Program-made: the position numbers and the translations under genes
Source of the DNA: Paenibacillus sp. 32352
Lineage (GTDB): Bacteria > Bacillota > Bacilli > Paenibacillales > NBRC-103111
Length of the DNA: 64,000 bases
NCBI RefSeq assembly: GCF_002042965.1
Contig: NZ_MZNT01000007.1
Coordinates: forward strand, 124,001-188,000
Direction: 5' to 3'
Part shown: positions 52,632 to 61,437 of the stretch, in pieces
Position numbering within the stretch: the stretch's first letter is position 1
How the letters are laid out: every line of letters starts with the position of its first letter
Notes under the pieces: model-generated
Databases searched by the model: none
What the model saw: only the letters and a program-made list of their open reading frames with translations
What the model was told of the DNA's origin: nothing

Positions 52632-52660
52632 AAAAAAAGCAGTCAGGGGCATCCTGCTGC
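52632..52660 (-). terminator. Terminator between the sensor kinase and the ABC genes
   Basis: Minus strand GCAGCAGG, ATGCC, CCTGACTGC, then TTTTTTT. It lets the ABC transporter genes be transcribed separately under the response regulator's control. Confidence 0.8.
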
Positions 52661-52673
52661 TTGGATTTCTTGG

Positions 52674-53723
52674 CTACGCTTCATGGGTCTGAATAGCCGC
52701 TCTTCGAATAGATTCAAACTCATTTCTTGCAGAAAACGTCATTTTCATGACGGTACCCTTGTTCGGCCGGGATTGGGCTTCGAGCGTAATCCCTATTTTG
52801 TCGGCGACACTCTTGGTAAGATACAAGCCGAGTCCTGTGGCTGCATTCTGGATTCTTCCGTTTCCTCCGGTGAACCCTTTATCAAAGATGCGCGGCAAAT
52901 CATGTGCAGGAATACCGGGGCCCTCGTCTACAATGCTCAGCTCGACCTTGCCGGTTTCCGACATCGTGGTAGTCCGGACCGAGATTGTCCCTCCATCCGG
53001 GCTATATTTCACAGCATTCATAAGGATTTGCCGGATAATGAACCGGCACCATTTGGAATCCGTTATGACTTCCGCTTCTTCCCCTTCGAACTCGACCGCA
53101 ATATTCTTCTCCATGCACCACGAGGCCAGCTCCCGGACTTCCTGGGCTGCAAGCCGCTGAATCACCATTGTCCCAAGGACATAATCCGATTCCAGCGTTG
53201 GCAGACGTGTCATGTAAAGCTGACGATCCACCAGCAAATGGATACGAAGCCACTCTGCTTCCAGCTTGCGCATAGCCGGTACGCTTTGGTTCGAGTCGAT
53301 GGCGAGCTTCATAGCGGTAAGAGGAGCTTTGATTTCATGTACCCAGGAGGTGATAAAGTCTTGCTCCATGAGGTGGTCTTTTTTGAGATCGTTCCATTTT
53401 CGTCTATAAAAGCGGTCTGCTGCACGCAATGCTTCACTTATTATCTCGTCCCGCGGATCTCCTGGTCTCGGCAATGCTTCCAGCCAATCGTCATGAATCT
53501 CCTGAGTGAGAGCCTCGAGAGCTTGTATGTATTTCATTTCCTTGAAATAACGCCAGATCAAGAAGATAGCAAAAAAGAGAACAAACAAACTATTCAAATA
53601 AATAATGGAGCCGGCATGTACAGAAATTCCTCTATCCAGTGCGATGAGAAGGTCCACAAAGCCAAGCATCAGGATGAACATCAAAATCCAGCTTTTCCTG
53701 CTGCTCACAAAGCGCATAAACAC
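52674..53723 (-). CDS. Bce-type intramembrane-sensing histidine kinase
   Basis: A 349-residue kinase with two N-terminal helices (SWILMFILMLGFVDLLIAL, IIYLNSLFVLFFAIFLIW) joined by a loop of only about a dozen residues, the hallmark of BceS/YxdK kinases that lack an input domain and sense the transporter instead. HisKA: SWVHEIKAPLTAMKLAID; N-box LMNAVKYSPDGGTI; G-boxes IVDEGPGIPAHDLPRIFDKG and GLGLYLTKSVADKIG. GTG start at 53723 after AAGGGGG. It lies 15 bases after its response regulator. Confidence 0.95.
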   Translation of the reverse strand: MFMRFVSSRKSWILMFILMLGFVDLLIALDRGISVHAGSIIYLNSLFVLFFAIFLIWRYFKEMKYIQALEALTQEIHDDWLEALPRPGDPRDEIISEALRAADRFYRRKWNDLKKDHLMEQDFITSWVHEIKAPLTAMKLAIDSNQSVPAMRKLEAEWLRIHLLVDRQLYMTRLPTLESDYVLGTMVIQRLAAQEVRELASWCMEKNIAVEFEGEEAEVITDSKWCRFIIRQILMNAVKYSPDGGTISVRTTTMSETGKVELSIVDEGPGIPAHDLPRIFDKGFTGGNGRIQNAATGLGLYLTKSVADKIGITLEAQSRPNKGTVMKMTFSARNEFESIRRAAIQTHEA

Positions 53724-53738
53724 GGCTGTTCTTCCCCC

Positions 53739-54422
53739 TTATAACGTGATCGCCATGTAGCCCAATCCCTTCTTGGTGACGATGGCATCTTCAAGCTGAA
53801 GGATGGCCAGCTTTTGACGTAATCGGGTTATATTCGCGGTCAACGTATTATCATTGACGAATTGCTCATCCTCCCACAGCTTCCGCATGAGCTCATGACG
53901 CTGAACGATTTCGTTCTTTGCCTTTAAGAGAACAGCCAGAATGAAAAATTCATTCTTCGTCAATTCGACCTCCTTTCCCTCCCTGCAGATCACACACCGC
54001 CTCATATCGATAACCGCACCGTTCCATTCAACTAGATCAGACACTTCTTCTCCATAGGCATACGTGCGGCGGAGGATCGCCTGGATCTTGGCAAGCAGCA
54101 CGTCCATGTGAAACGGCTTCTGAATGTAGTCATCCGCCCCCATATTCATGGCCATAACCATATCCATCGGGTGATCTCGCGATGATAAAAAGAGAATGGG
54201 GACCTTCGATACGGCGCGGATTTCCCGGCACCAATGAAAACCGTCATACAACGGAAGCTGAATATCCAATATGACGAGATGCGGCTGCTCTTTCAGAAAT
54301 TCGCCAAGGATATCATCAAATTGTTGGGGTCCTGTGACACGCAGCGACCATTTCTCTAAGCGATCCTTAAGCGAATCCAATATCGAGGAATCGTCCTCAA
54401 CAATGAAAATCCTCATATCCAT
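53739..54422 (-). CDS. Bce-type response regulator (OmpR/PhoB family)
   Basis: A 227-residue regulator. The receiver has VEDDSSILDSL, LVILDIQLPLYDGFHWCRE with the phospho-accepting Asp, and DDYIQKPFHMDVLLAKIQAI; the C-terminal winged helix has LTKNEFFILAVLLKAKNEIVQRHELMRKLW and ANITRLRQKLAILQLEDAIVTKKGLGY. It should activate the downstream transporter genes from a promoter in the kinase-ATPase gap (52496-52631). GAGAGGG serves the ATG at 54422. Confidence 0.94.
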   Translation of the reverse strand: MDMRIFIVEDDSSILDSLKDRLEKWSLRVTGPQQFDDILGEFLKEQPHLVILDIQLPLYDGFHWCREIRAVSKVPILFLSSRDHPMDMVMAMNMGADDYIQKPFHMDVLLAKIQAILRRTYAYGEEVSDLVEWNGAVIDMRRCVICREGKEVELTKNEFFILAVLLKAKNEIVQRHELMRKLWEDEQFVNDNTLTANITRLRQKLAILQLEDAIVTKKGLGYMAITL

Positions 54423-54685
54423 TCAGATACCCTCTCTTCCAGGCGAATCTTAAAAATGCTAGATGGCTTTGCCGGCTTCTTCCCGCCTCTATGGTTCCCA
54501 ATGCAGTATAGCCATTCTACCTGATCTTGAACTTATCGTTGTAAACTATTGTTAAATAAAATATTGTACCGGGTCAAGCCCTGGCTTTGAACCCCCTCTT
54601 TTCTTCCCAGCCATGAAGCAAGGCCCCCTGTCATTCCTGCAGCCGTTGCTTATCGTTTATTATGCTGCAGCTCTATCTCAAACGC
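54423..54685. other. Intergenic region upstream of the Bce response regulator
   Basis: About 260 bases between convergently and divergently used ends. A TATACT at about 54510-54515 (minus strand) is a possible -10 but has no good -35. No gene is visible. Confidence 0.35.
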
Positions 54686-54715
54686 AAAAAAAGCCGCACA
54701 GAAGGCGGCTTGAAA
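54686..54715 (-). terminator. Terminator of the pectate lyase gene
   Basis: Minus strand AAGCCGCC, TTCTGT, GCGGCTT followed by TTTTTTT. Confidence 0.8.
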
Positions 54716-54762
54716 TAAGTTAAGCTTATTGTATTTGATTTTTGCCCAAGGCTCTTGAACTG

Positions 54763-56511
54763 TTAGGGCTTCACCGTACCATTGGTCGGTACGGCCTGGA
54801 GTGTAACGGGTACGGCCGAGTTCCCTGCAGCGTCGACAGCTGTAATCGTAATATCGTTCATCCCCGGGCGAAGCTCCACCGGCGCCGAGGTAAAGCCCAG
54901 ATTGTCGCCTACCTGCGCACGAACACCATTCACCTGAACGTCAGCCCTCTCGTTTATCGTACCGCTTAGTATCCAAGGCTTTGTCCCGATATTATAGTGA
55001 TTGCCCGTTTTTTTGCCAACAGGCTGCAGCGAAATCACAGGTGCAATTGCATCCTCGACTCTCTTCATATCACCGATATTCAGAGACTGGCCATCAGCGG
55101 TTTTGGAGCTGCTGCCAATGACTTTGACGTAAACGCGGTTTTCGAAATAACCAACCGAATTAGCTATTTTGAGCAAGTTTAGAGGCCAGCTGCCTCCCCA
55201 GCTGTACCCGTTGCGCCGCTCGGCTTCGATTTCCAAAATATTATGTTTGATAACACCGTCACGCCCTGAGAAGATAGGCAGGTTCGTTCCTATTTCATAG
55301 AATCGGTACCAGGAAGTACTGGCAGGATCCGGTACGAAATACACATTGTTTTTATCTCCCGAAACATATTTGATACCGCTAAGCTTATTTGCGTCAAACC
55401 AGGCTAAAGCGCTTTCGATAGACTTTTTCACTTCCGGCGTTTGATTAGGCAGCGCCATCAAATACTTGACTATCTCAACAGATTCAGACCCGGAGATGGA
55501 TGGATGCTCGTAGGCGCGGGCCTCACGCGGCTCATAAGTCACTGGGTCATGCTGAGCACACCATGCTGTGAGAATACCATTCACCTCAATTTGCGATTTG
55601 AGAATGTAATCCAATCCGCGATCCAGACTTTCCTGCAGCTTCGTTGCGGTGTCATCGGATACAATGTCGGTATTAAACGGGTACTCCCTCTTCTTAGCCA
55701 TCGTAAGAACGTTCATGACACGCATCATCGCATTATCGTTAAAGGTGACATAATCGGAATAATTCCCCCGCGCCGGATATACCTGCGGCCATCCTCCATT
55801 CGGATACTGCATCGTCAGCAGAAACTTCAGCCCTCTATCCACCGCTTCCTTGTAGCGGACGTCTCCGGTCTGCTTGTACATAACGGAGAGGAACAAAATT
55901 TCATTCGTAGTGGCATTATTGTCGATAGTGCCGATATCCTTGCCGTCCTTGGTCCGCCAATCCGATTTGCCTTCCTGGCCGTCCCAGGCACGCCCGTATT
56001 TATCACTGATACTGTATTTATACCAGCCGCCTTCCGCTGTCTGCCATGTCAACAGGTTGTCCGCCTGACGAATGTCTTTTTCCGCATCCCCTGTATAATA
56101 TGCCGCTTTTTGAAAAGGGACGCTCTTCGGGTTCTCTTTCGCCGGCCGGGTTATGGTAGCATCCGGGTTCATGGCTTCCTTGGTCTCAAGCACGACCGTC
56201 GTTCGGCCTTCTGAATCCGTGGCTTCCGAGGCGTTCACAATTGTAAACGCTTTCGAAAGATTCGGATTTAGAGAATACCAGTCTCCCATAGCTCCCTGAA
56301 GCTCAAGATCGGCTGCGTTAAAGCTGCTCAGCTTGCCGCTTAGAGTCACTTTCACCTTGGTCGGGGCGATCGCTTCGGCCTTGACGATCTTCGGCGCTTC
56401 GGCAGCTATTGCAGCGGATCCGGTGCCTGCCGGTTGGAACGAAAGCATCAGCATTCCTAATGAACACATCGTTGTAAGCAATACTCGTTTCGATTTGGAT
56501 ATCGATACCAT
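54763..56511 (-). CDS. Secreted pectate lyase, family PL10
   Basis: A 582-residue exported enzyme. Signal peptide residues 1-38 (VLLTTMCSLGMLMLSF...AAIAAEA). An Ig-like N-terminal domain (about 40-130) precedes the PL10 (alpha/alpha) catalytic domain (about 135-460): LLTWQTAEGGWYKYSISDKYG, IDNNATTNEILFL, MQYPNGGWPQVYPARGNYSDYVTFNDNAMMRVM, and WYRFYEIGTNLPIFSGRDGVI with catalytic Arg. The C-terminus has an Ig-like domain (about 490-575). PL10 enzymes cut polygalacturonate by beta-elimination. AGGAGG suits either GTG 56514 or ATG 56511. Confidence 0.92.
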   Translation of the reverse strand: MVSISKSKRVLLTTMCSLGMLMLSFQPAGTGSAAIAAEAPKIVKAEAIAPTKVKVTLSGKLSSFNAADLELQGAMGDWYSLNPNLSKAFTIVNASEATDSEGRTTVVLETKEAMNPDATITRPAKENPKSVPFQKAAYYTGDAEKDIRQADNLLTWQTAEGGWYKYSISDKYGRAWDGQEGKSDWRTKDGKDIGTIDNNATTNEILFLSVMYKQTGDVRYKEAVDRGLKFLLTMQYPNGGWPQVYPARGNYSDYVTFNDNAMMRVMNVLTMAKKREYPFNTDIVSDDTATKLQESLDRGLDYILKSQIEVNGILTAWCAQHDPVTYEPREARAYEHPSISGSESVEIVKYLMALPNQTPEVKKSIESALAWFDANKLSGIKYVSGDKNNVYFVPDPASTSWYRFYEIGTNLPIFSGRDGVIKHNILEIEAERRNGYSWGGSWPLNLLKIANSVGYFENRVYVKVIGSSSKTADGQSLNIGDMKRVEDAIAPVISLQPVGKKTGNHYNIGTKPWILSGTINERADVQVNGVRAQVGDNLGFTSAPVELRPGMNDITITAVDAAGNSAVPVTLQAVPTNGTVKP

Positions 56512-56889
56512 CACTTTGATCCTCCTAATTCATGAGATTGGTAATGTGATAGAGAGATCGAAAAGCGGTTCGCTTTCCGATCCCTTTTGATAGACCGCCT
56601 ATTCATTGTATAGGATAATGAGATGAAATTCTTGTCAAAAAATTGTTCATTCCTCCCGATTCTTTAACATTTTTGTCTAGATGGTCTTATTCACGGTAGC
56701 CTGTATAGACTTCATATATTCAACAAGTGTCATATAAATGATTCCCAAAACTTCCCGCCGCCGTAATGATCATTCATCCGTTATAATTACCTTTGAAGTG
56801 CTTACATAAGTCTTCTAGAAGACTGTTGAACATGGTTTAACGATGTCAGGAATCTGCTAACAATACAACATGAAAAGGTGTGATACCCC
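56512..56889. other. Divergent regulatory region between the pectate lyase and a small gene
   Basis: It holds a perfect 16-base palindrome AGTCTTCTAGAAGACT (56809-56824) and a TATAAT-like sequence (56792-56797) that has no matching -35. Expression of either neighbour may depend on a regulator bound here. No gene is seen. Confidence 0.45.
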
Positions 56890-57054
56890 GTGCAATACCA
56901 GGTTATACATCTGCAAACCCGCGAACTAAAGACTCTTACGGCTTCCGATATAGTAGACATGGATTATGATTCCGAGGGCCGAGTCATGATTACTGCCACC
57001 GATCAAAAAATATATTTATTGCTTGCAAATAGAGACCTTGTCGAAGAGATTTAA
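56890..57054 (+). CDS. Small protein of 54 residues, unknown
   Basis: From GTG at 56890 (site AAAGGTG, ten bases upstream) the frame reads MQYQVIHLQTRELKTLTASDIVDMDYDSEGRVMITATDQKIYLLLANRDLVEEI. Its pattern of alternating hydrophobic residues suggests a small beta-sheet fold, and LANRDLVEEI ends in a helix. It lies next to a strong terminator, has codon usage like its neighbours and overlaps nothing, so it is probably real. I know no family for it. Confidence 0.6.
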   Translation: MQYQVIHLQTRELKTLTASDIVDMDYDSEGRVMITATDQKIYLLLANRDLVEEI

Positions 57055-57065
57055 TTTACTTTTTC

Positions 57066-57112
57066 GGAAAAAAGCCCTTTATCCCAACAAGGAGATAAGG
57101 GCATTATTTTTT
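57066..57112. terminator. Bidirectional terminator
   Basis: AAAAAAGCCCTTTATC, loop, GATAAGGGC, then ATTATTTTTT. It can end both the small plus-strand gene and the convergent glucosaminidase gene. Confidence 0.8.
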
Positions 57113-57767
57113 ACACATCCATCTTCCGATCAATCCGTCCATCAAGTATTGTGTTCAGAAAAGCTAGCTCGGCAGCCGTCATAGATTTGTCTACAATTTT
57201 TTGCATCCAGCTCCAATTGAGCTGCCCATCGTTATAGGCCTTACCTAAAACCTCATAGAGAATGTCCCACTGCCATTGTTCCAATTTCATCGGCATATTG
57301 TCCTCATCCTCCTCTAACCTATCGTACCGGTCCAAACCATAGCTCTTGATGATTTGAATCAACTTATCTGCGTATCCGGGATCTGTTGCATATCCTGCTA
57401 TCTGCAAGCTTCGGGCAGCCCCGGCATAATCCAAGGACGCGCAGCAAATGAAGAACCCGGCCTCTGCATATCGGGGATTCTCGATCAGGAAATTGCTATG
57501 GTCGGTCACACTTCCTTCCCAATCCGTATAGCTTCTGAATCCGGTGATAGTATCTATAAATTTTCCGTTCACATACTCCTTGGTGCTTAACTCCTGCCCC
57601 GTTCCTTTGATGCCAAATAAATTATTGCCGGGAGCTGAAGATCCCCAAGCACTCTCTAAGGCCCCTTGGGCTAATGTGATAGAAGCCAGAACACCGGTTC
57701 GGCGTTGTTCTGAAACAGCAATCGGTGCCAGCAGGTTTATGAACTCTTGTGCTTTCACATCCATCAT
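57111..57767 (-). CDS. Glucosaminidase-domain protein (N-acetylmuramidase/flagellar-type hydrolase)
   Basis: A 218-residue protein with the PF01832 glucosaminidase fold: FINLLAPIAVSEQRRTGVLASITLAQGALESAWGSSAPGNNLFGIKGTG (catalytic Glu in GALESAWG), then FRSYTDWEGSVTDHSNFLIENPRYAEA and the closing GYATDPGYADKLIQIIKSYGL. It cleaves peptidoglycan. There is no signal peptide, so it may act in cell lysis, or be exported in another way, or be a phage-type endolysin; the C-terminal 60 residues (LEQWQWDILYEVLGKAY) are a three-helix cap. GAAGG precedes ATG. Confidence 0.85.
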   Translation of the reverse strand: MMDVKAQEFINLLAPIAVSEQRRTGVLASITLAQGALESAWGSSAPGNNLFGIKGTGQELSTKEYVNGKFIDTITGFRSYTDWEGSVTDHSNFLIENPRYAEAGFFICCASLDYAGAARSLQIAGYATDPGYADKLIQIIKSYGLDRYDRLEEDEDNMPMKLEQWQWDILYEVLGKAYNDGQLNWSWMQKIVDKSMTAAELAFLNTILDGRIDRKMDV

Positions 57768-57883
57768 CCTTCATTTTTCATAGTGTATTCATTTTTGGAT
57801 TTGCCCGAACCTTGTGTGTGTCCTGTTGTATTTTACGTTGTTTTGGAAATAATGGTAACAAAACGCATGGAGACAATAACCGA

Positions 57884-58978
57884 ATGATTGAAAAAGGGAA
57901 AATTTCGGCTAGTCAGCTGGGGATATTGACTTTATTACTCGTAGGGGCAACCGGCATTCTTACCGTACCTTCTATTACTGCGAAGCATGCGGAACGTGAT
58001 ATGTGGATGTCCCCTGTTTGGGGCTCTATCAGCGGTTTTTTAACCATTTACATAGCGTTTCAGCTAGAAAAGCTTTATCCTAACAAGAGCATCATTGAGT
58101 ATAGCGAAGCCATCCTGGGCCGGTGGCTAGGAAAGATATCAGGACTTTTTGTTTTGTTCTTTTTACTGCATAGCTGCGGAGGTGTTGTAAGGGAATATGG
58201 GGAGTTTATTGTGGGTGCCTTCCTCCAACGAACGCCTCTTATTGTTGTCATGTGGAGCTTGGTAATCACCTGCAGCCTTGGTGTGAGAGGCGGCCTTGAA
58301 GTTTTGGCCAGATGCTCACAGGTGTTTTTTCCCATATGTGTTGTTATATTCTTGGTCGTAGTAGTCTCGCTAATTCCTGATCTGAGGCCCAATCATATAT
58401 TGCCGGTGCTGGAATTTGGGTTGACCCCTTCTCTGGAAGGTTCAATAATACCTCACTCCTGGTTCGTCCAATTTTTTTTAATTTCCTTCCTGCTTCCCTT
58501 TCTGGGAAAAGCAAACGGCAAAGGATTGCTATGGGGAAACATTTCTGTAACTGCATTGATGTTGATTTTCGTCGTAACGAACCTTACGTGTCTGTTCCTT
58601 TTTGATGATAAATTAACAAGCCGCCTCACCTACCCCGTTTATACAGCGATTCGATTCAGCAATCCTGCCGGCTTCCTTAGCCACCTTGAATCATTGGTGA
58701 TGATGTTCTGGATCATGGCCGGATTTGTACAAACCTCCGTCTGGTACTACTCCCTTGTGCTCGGCTGCGCCCAATGGCTGGGACTTAGCGATTATCGTCC
58801 AATTGTGTTTCCCATGGGAATGCTAATTGCTATGAATGCTGTCTGGGTTGCACCTAACCTGAGTACATTGATAACATTTATTTCAACAACAGAGATCTTT
58901 TTTAAATACACTGTCTTGTTAGTCCTCCCCATTATTCTGCTATCTATTGCTTTACTGCGAAAAAGGTGGCTTCATTAA
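57884..58978 (+). CDS. GerAB-type spore germination permease
   Basis: A 364-residue protein of the APC fold: GKISASQLGILTLLLVGATGILTVPSITAKHAERDMWMSPVWGSISG is the GerAB hallmark, with about ten helices and KRLTYPVYTAIR-type SRLTYPVYTAIRFSN. GerAB forms the nutrient receptor B subunit with GerAA and GerAC. Here neither is present nearby. ATG at 57884 has GGAG twelve bases upstream. It is divergent from the glucosaminidase gene. Confidence 0.88.
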   Translation: MIEKGKISASQLGILTLLLVGATGILTVPSITAKHAERDMWMSPVWGSISGFLTIYIAFQLEKLYPNKSIIEYSEAILGRWLGKISGLFVLFFLLHSCGGVVREYGEFIVGAFLQRTPLIVVMWSLVITCSLGVRGGLEVLARCSQVFFPICVVIFLVVVVSLIPDLRPNHILPVLEFGLTPSLEGSIIPHSWFVQFFLISFLLPFLGKANGKGLLWGNISVTALMLIFVVTNLTCLFLFDDKLTSRLTYPVYTAIRFSNPAGFLSHLESLVMMFWIMAGFVQTSVWYYSLVLGCAQWLGLSDYRPIVFPMGMLIAMNAVWVAPNLSTLITFISTTEIFFKYTVLLVLPIILLSIALLRKRWLH

Positions 58979-59020
58979 GGCCGTCTAATTTCAGTCGTGA
59001 CCTTTTACCTAACGGGCTTC

Positions 59021-59058
59021 GAACCTCCGGAACCCTATTTGGCAGGGTTAGAAGGTTC
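59021..59058 (+). terminator. Hairpin after the GerAB gene
   Basis: AACCCT/AGGGTT with outer GAACC/GGTTC; little T tract. Confidence 0.4.
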
Positions 59059-59146
59059 TCTGTGTTGCCAATCTACTTCCTCTGCAACATCCCGCATCCC
59101 ACTATCAACATAATCCGTCACTATCTTGTGCAAAATAAATTAAAGC

Positions 59147-59175
59147 TTGACGATGAGCCATTTTAATACTATAGT
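59147..59175 (+). promoter_or_regulatory. Sigma-A promoter of the TetR-ABC-peptidase operon
   Basis: TTGACG (59147-59152), 17-base spacer, TATAGT (59170-59175). Confidence 0.8.
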
Positions 59176-59192
59176 AAGCCCATCGGAATTAA

Positions 59193-59214
59193 CTTAACTG
59201 ACTCGTCAGTTAAG
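59193..59214. promoter_or_regulatory. Palindromic operator in the TetR leader
   Basis: CTTAACTGAC, TC, GTCAGTTAAG: ten-base perfect arms. It is located just after the transcription start and 20 bases before the TetR gene, a typical autorepression site. Confidence 0.82.
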
Positions 59215-59233
59215 AAGAAAGGAGTTTATTATT

Positions 59234-59860
59234 CTGGCCTCATCCTTGAATGAAGAACAGCAGCGGGAGCAGATATTAATGAGAGCCGCTATGGAATTAT
59301 TCGCCCGCAAGGGATACCATAATACGAAGATTTCCGACATTGTAAAGGCTTCGGGAGTATCCCAGGGAACATTCTATTGGTACTTCGAGAGTAAAGAGCA
59401 GGTGGCGATCCGGCTGATCGAGGACGGCACAACGAAGCTCACGAAGGTGATCGAACAGGGCTACCGTAAGCACGCAGGATCGGTGGACGATATGATTCAT
59501 TCCTCTGCAAGGCTGCTGACGGACTTATTCGAATTCGGTCATGAGAATAGAGCTTTAATGGCGTTTTTACTTATCAAGGGTCAAGGAGCCGATCCATCTG
59601 TGCGGGAAGCGGTATCGCAAACCTGGGTCGCCTTCGAGGAAGCGTTCAAGAAAAATGTGAACCGGGCTATTGAGCTGGAAATGATTCCGCGGTTCACCGA
59701 CGTTACTCTTCGCGTCAACATTCTTGTTTCTTTGATCACTGGAGTTTTGACCAAGTGGTTATTCGGACCTATGCAGGACGTGGATTATCACTCCCCGTAT
59801 TCCCCATCGCAAATTGCCGAGGAAACAGCTAGGTTCGAATTCAGGGGATTACTTGGCTAA
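59234..59860 (+). CDS. TetR-family regulator
   Basis: A 208-residue TetR protein: REQILMRAAMELFARKGYHNTKISDIVKASGVSQGTFYWYFESKEQV is the DNA-binding domain; the rest is a helical ligand domain with C-terminal ITGVLTKWLFGPMQD. AAAGGAG (59218-59224) is nine bases before an in-frame CTG at 59234 (giving MASSLNEEQQ), but 21 bases before the TTG at 59246. CTG is therefore preferred. It is the first gene of an operon with the ABC importer and probably represses it through the operator at 59193-59214. Confidence 0.85.
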   Translation: MASSLNEEQQREQILMRAAMELFARKGYHNTKISDIVKASGVSQGTFYWYFESKEQVAIRLIEDGTTKLTKVIEQGYRKHAGSVDDMIHSSARLLTDLFEFGHENRALMAFLLIKGQGADPSVREAVSQTWVAFEEAFKKNVNRAIELEMIPRFTDVTLRVNILVSLITGVLTKWLFGPMQDVDYHSPYSPSQIAEETARFEFRGLLG

Positions 59861-59890
59861 CCATAAAAAAATACTTAGGAGTGCATCAAA

Positions 59891-60757
59891 ATGAAATTTC
59901 AGGTTAAACCATTATTAAAAACCGTTTCACTTGTTGCTATCGTCGGTCTGGCACTGGTCGGCTGCGGAAAAACGGCGGACAAGCAGCCCGCTTCAAGTCC
60001 GGCCCCGGGCAACAACAATGCTGCTGTGGCGCCTGCCGGCAACCAGCTTGAGCAAATCAAGAAAAACGGCAAAATCAAAGTGGGCTTGATGGGGACTTAC
60101 GCTCCTTACAACTTCTTGAACGATAAAAAAGAAGTGGACGGCTATGACGCCGATATCGCGAAAAATATTGCGCAAAAGCTGGGCGTTCAAGCTGAATTCA
60201 TCACCGGGGAATTTTCCGGTCTGATCGAAGGTCTGCAAAGAGACAAATATGATGTGTTGATCAGCCAGGTTACCATCACGGATGACCGTAAAAAAACGAT
60301 GGATTTCTCGATTCCTTACATTAAGAACTCGGTGAATGTCGTCGTTAAGGGCGATAATAATACGATCAAAGCGATCGAAGACTTTAAAGGCAAAAAGATC
60401 GGTGTAGGTCTTGGTACGAATGACGAGAAGTATTTGCGCGATACGGTGATGCCGAAGGTCGGTAACTTTGAGATCGCAACCTATAACGATGTCATTACTT
60501 CCCTCACAGATTTGAATACGGGCAGAATTGACGCAACGATCAACAACATGTTTGCCTTAAAGCCGATTATCGATAAAAACAAGCTGAACATGAAAGCAGT
60601 CGGTGAGCCGATCAAGGAAGACTTCGCCGGTGTGGCTATGCGTAAAAACAATCCGGAGCTGCTTGACGCGGTCAACAAAGCTCTGAACGATATGAAGGAC
60701 GACGGAACATTGAAACAAATTCATCAAAAATGGTTTGGTGTAGATCCTAGCTTTTAA
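59891..60757 (+). CDS. Polar amino acid ABC transporter substrate-binding lipoprotein
   Basis: A 288-residue lipoprotein. The lipobox is LALVGCGK, followed by a spacer rich in P/A/N. The SBP_bac_3 fold is clear: LEQIKKNGKIKVGLMGTYAPYNFLNDKKEVDGYDADIAKNIAQKLG, and DVLISQVTITDDRKKTMDFSIPYIKNSV. Such proteins bind cystine, glutamine, arginine or others; the pocket cannot be assigned from sequence. Start ATG has TTAGGAG. It leads the ABC genes. Confidence 0.93.
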   Translation: MKFQVKPLLKTVSLVAIVGLALVGCGKTADKQPASSPAPGNNNAAVAPAGNQLEQIKKNGKIKVGLMGTYAPYNFLNDKKEVDGYDADIAKNIAQKLGVQAEFITGEFSGLIEGLQRDKYDVLISQVTITDDRKKTMDFSIPYIKNSVNVVVKGDNNTIKAIEDFKGKKIGVGLGTNDEKYLRDTVMPKVGNFEIATYNDVITSLTDLNTGRIDATINNMFALKPIIDKNKLNMKAVGEPIKEDFAGVAMRKNNPELLDAVNKALNDMKDDGTLKQIHQKWFGVDPSF

Positions 60758-60784
60758 GTCATTTGCCTTGGGAGGCCGTAATCC

Positions 60785-61429
60785 ATGGAACTTGTTATAG
60801 AAAACATAGGCTATCTTCTCAAAGGCGCATATTATACCCTTTTAATCACGGCCGTCTCGATGTTCTTCGGTTTTTTCATTGCATTGCTTGTCGCTGTTGC
60901 GCGTCTAAAGGGAAATTGGCTGATTAGCAATATAGCGAGAGCTTATGTATCTCTTATCCGCGGGACACCGATTATTGTGCAGATCTTTATCATCTACTTT
61001 GGTTTACCCGATTACGGGATTACCCTTGGGCCGCTTACAGCGGCCTATGTTTCACTTAGCATCAATATCGGCGCCTATTTATCCGAAACATTCAGAGGGG
61101 CTATCCTGTCCGTACCCAAGGGACAAACGGAGGCCGCACTATCGTTAGGTCTGTCCCCATGGCAGACGATGCGCAAAATCATTCTCCCGCAGGCTGCGAG
61201 GGTGGCCATACCTCCTATGGGGAATACGTTCATTGGCATGCTGAAGGAAACTTCGCTTGTATCCATAGTGACAGTTACCGAGCTTCTGCGCTCGGCTCAG
61301 CTGCTTATAGCCCAATACTATGTCGCTATGCCTTTTTACATTGCCATCGCCCTCATGTATTGGATTATGAGCATGTTCTTCTCCAATATTCTGGACCGGA
61401 TCGAGAAAAAATTATCCAAGGCTTATTAA
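60785..61429 (+). CDS. Polar amino acid ABC transporter permease
   Basis: A 214-residue HisM/GlnP-type permease with five helices. The EAA loop is in QTEAALSLGLSPWQTMRKIILPQAARVAIPPMGNTFIGMLKETSL, and RGTPIIVQIFIIYFGL is typical. It is 27 bases after the substrate-binding gene; GGGAGG precedes the ATG. Confidence 0.95.
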   Translation: MELVIENIGYLLKGAYYTLLITAVSMFFGFFIALLVAVARLKGNWLISNIARAYVSLIRGTPIIVQIFIIYFGLPDYGITLGPLTAAYVSLSINIGAYLSETFRGAILSVPKGQTEAALSLGLSPWQTMRKIILPQAARVAIPPMGNTFIGMLKETSLVSIVTVTELLRSAQLLIAQYYVAMPFYIAIALMYWIMSMFFSNILDRIEKKLSKAY

Positions 61430-61437
61430 GGGTGTGA

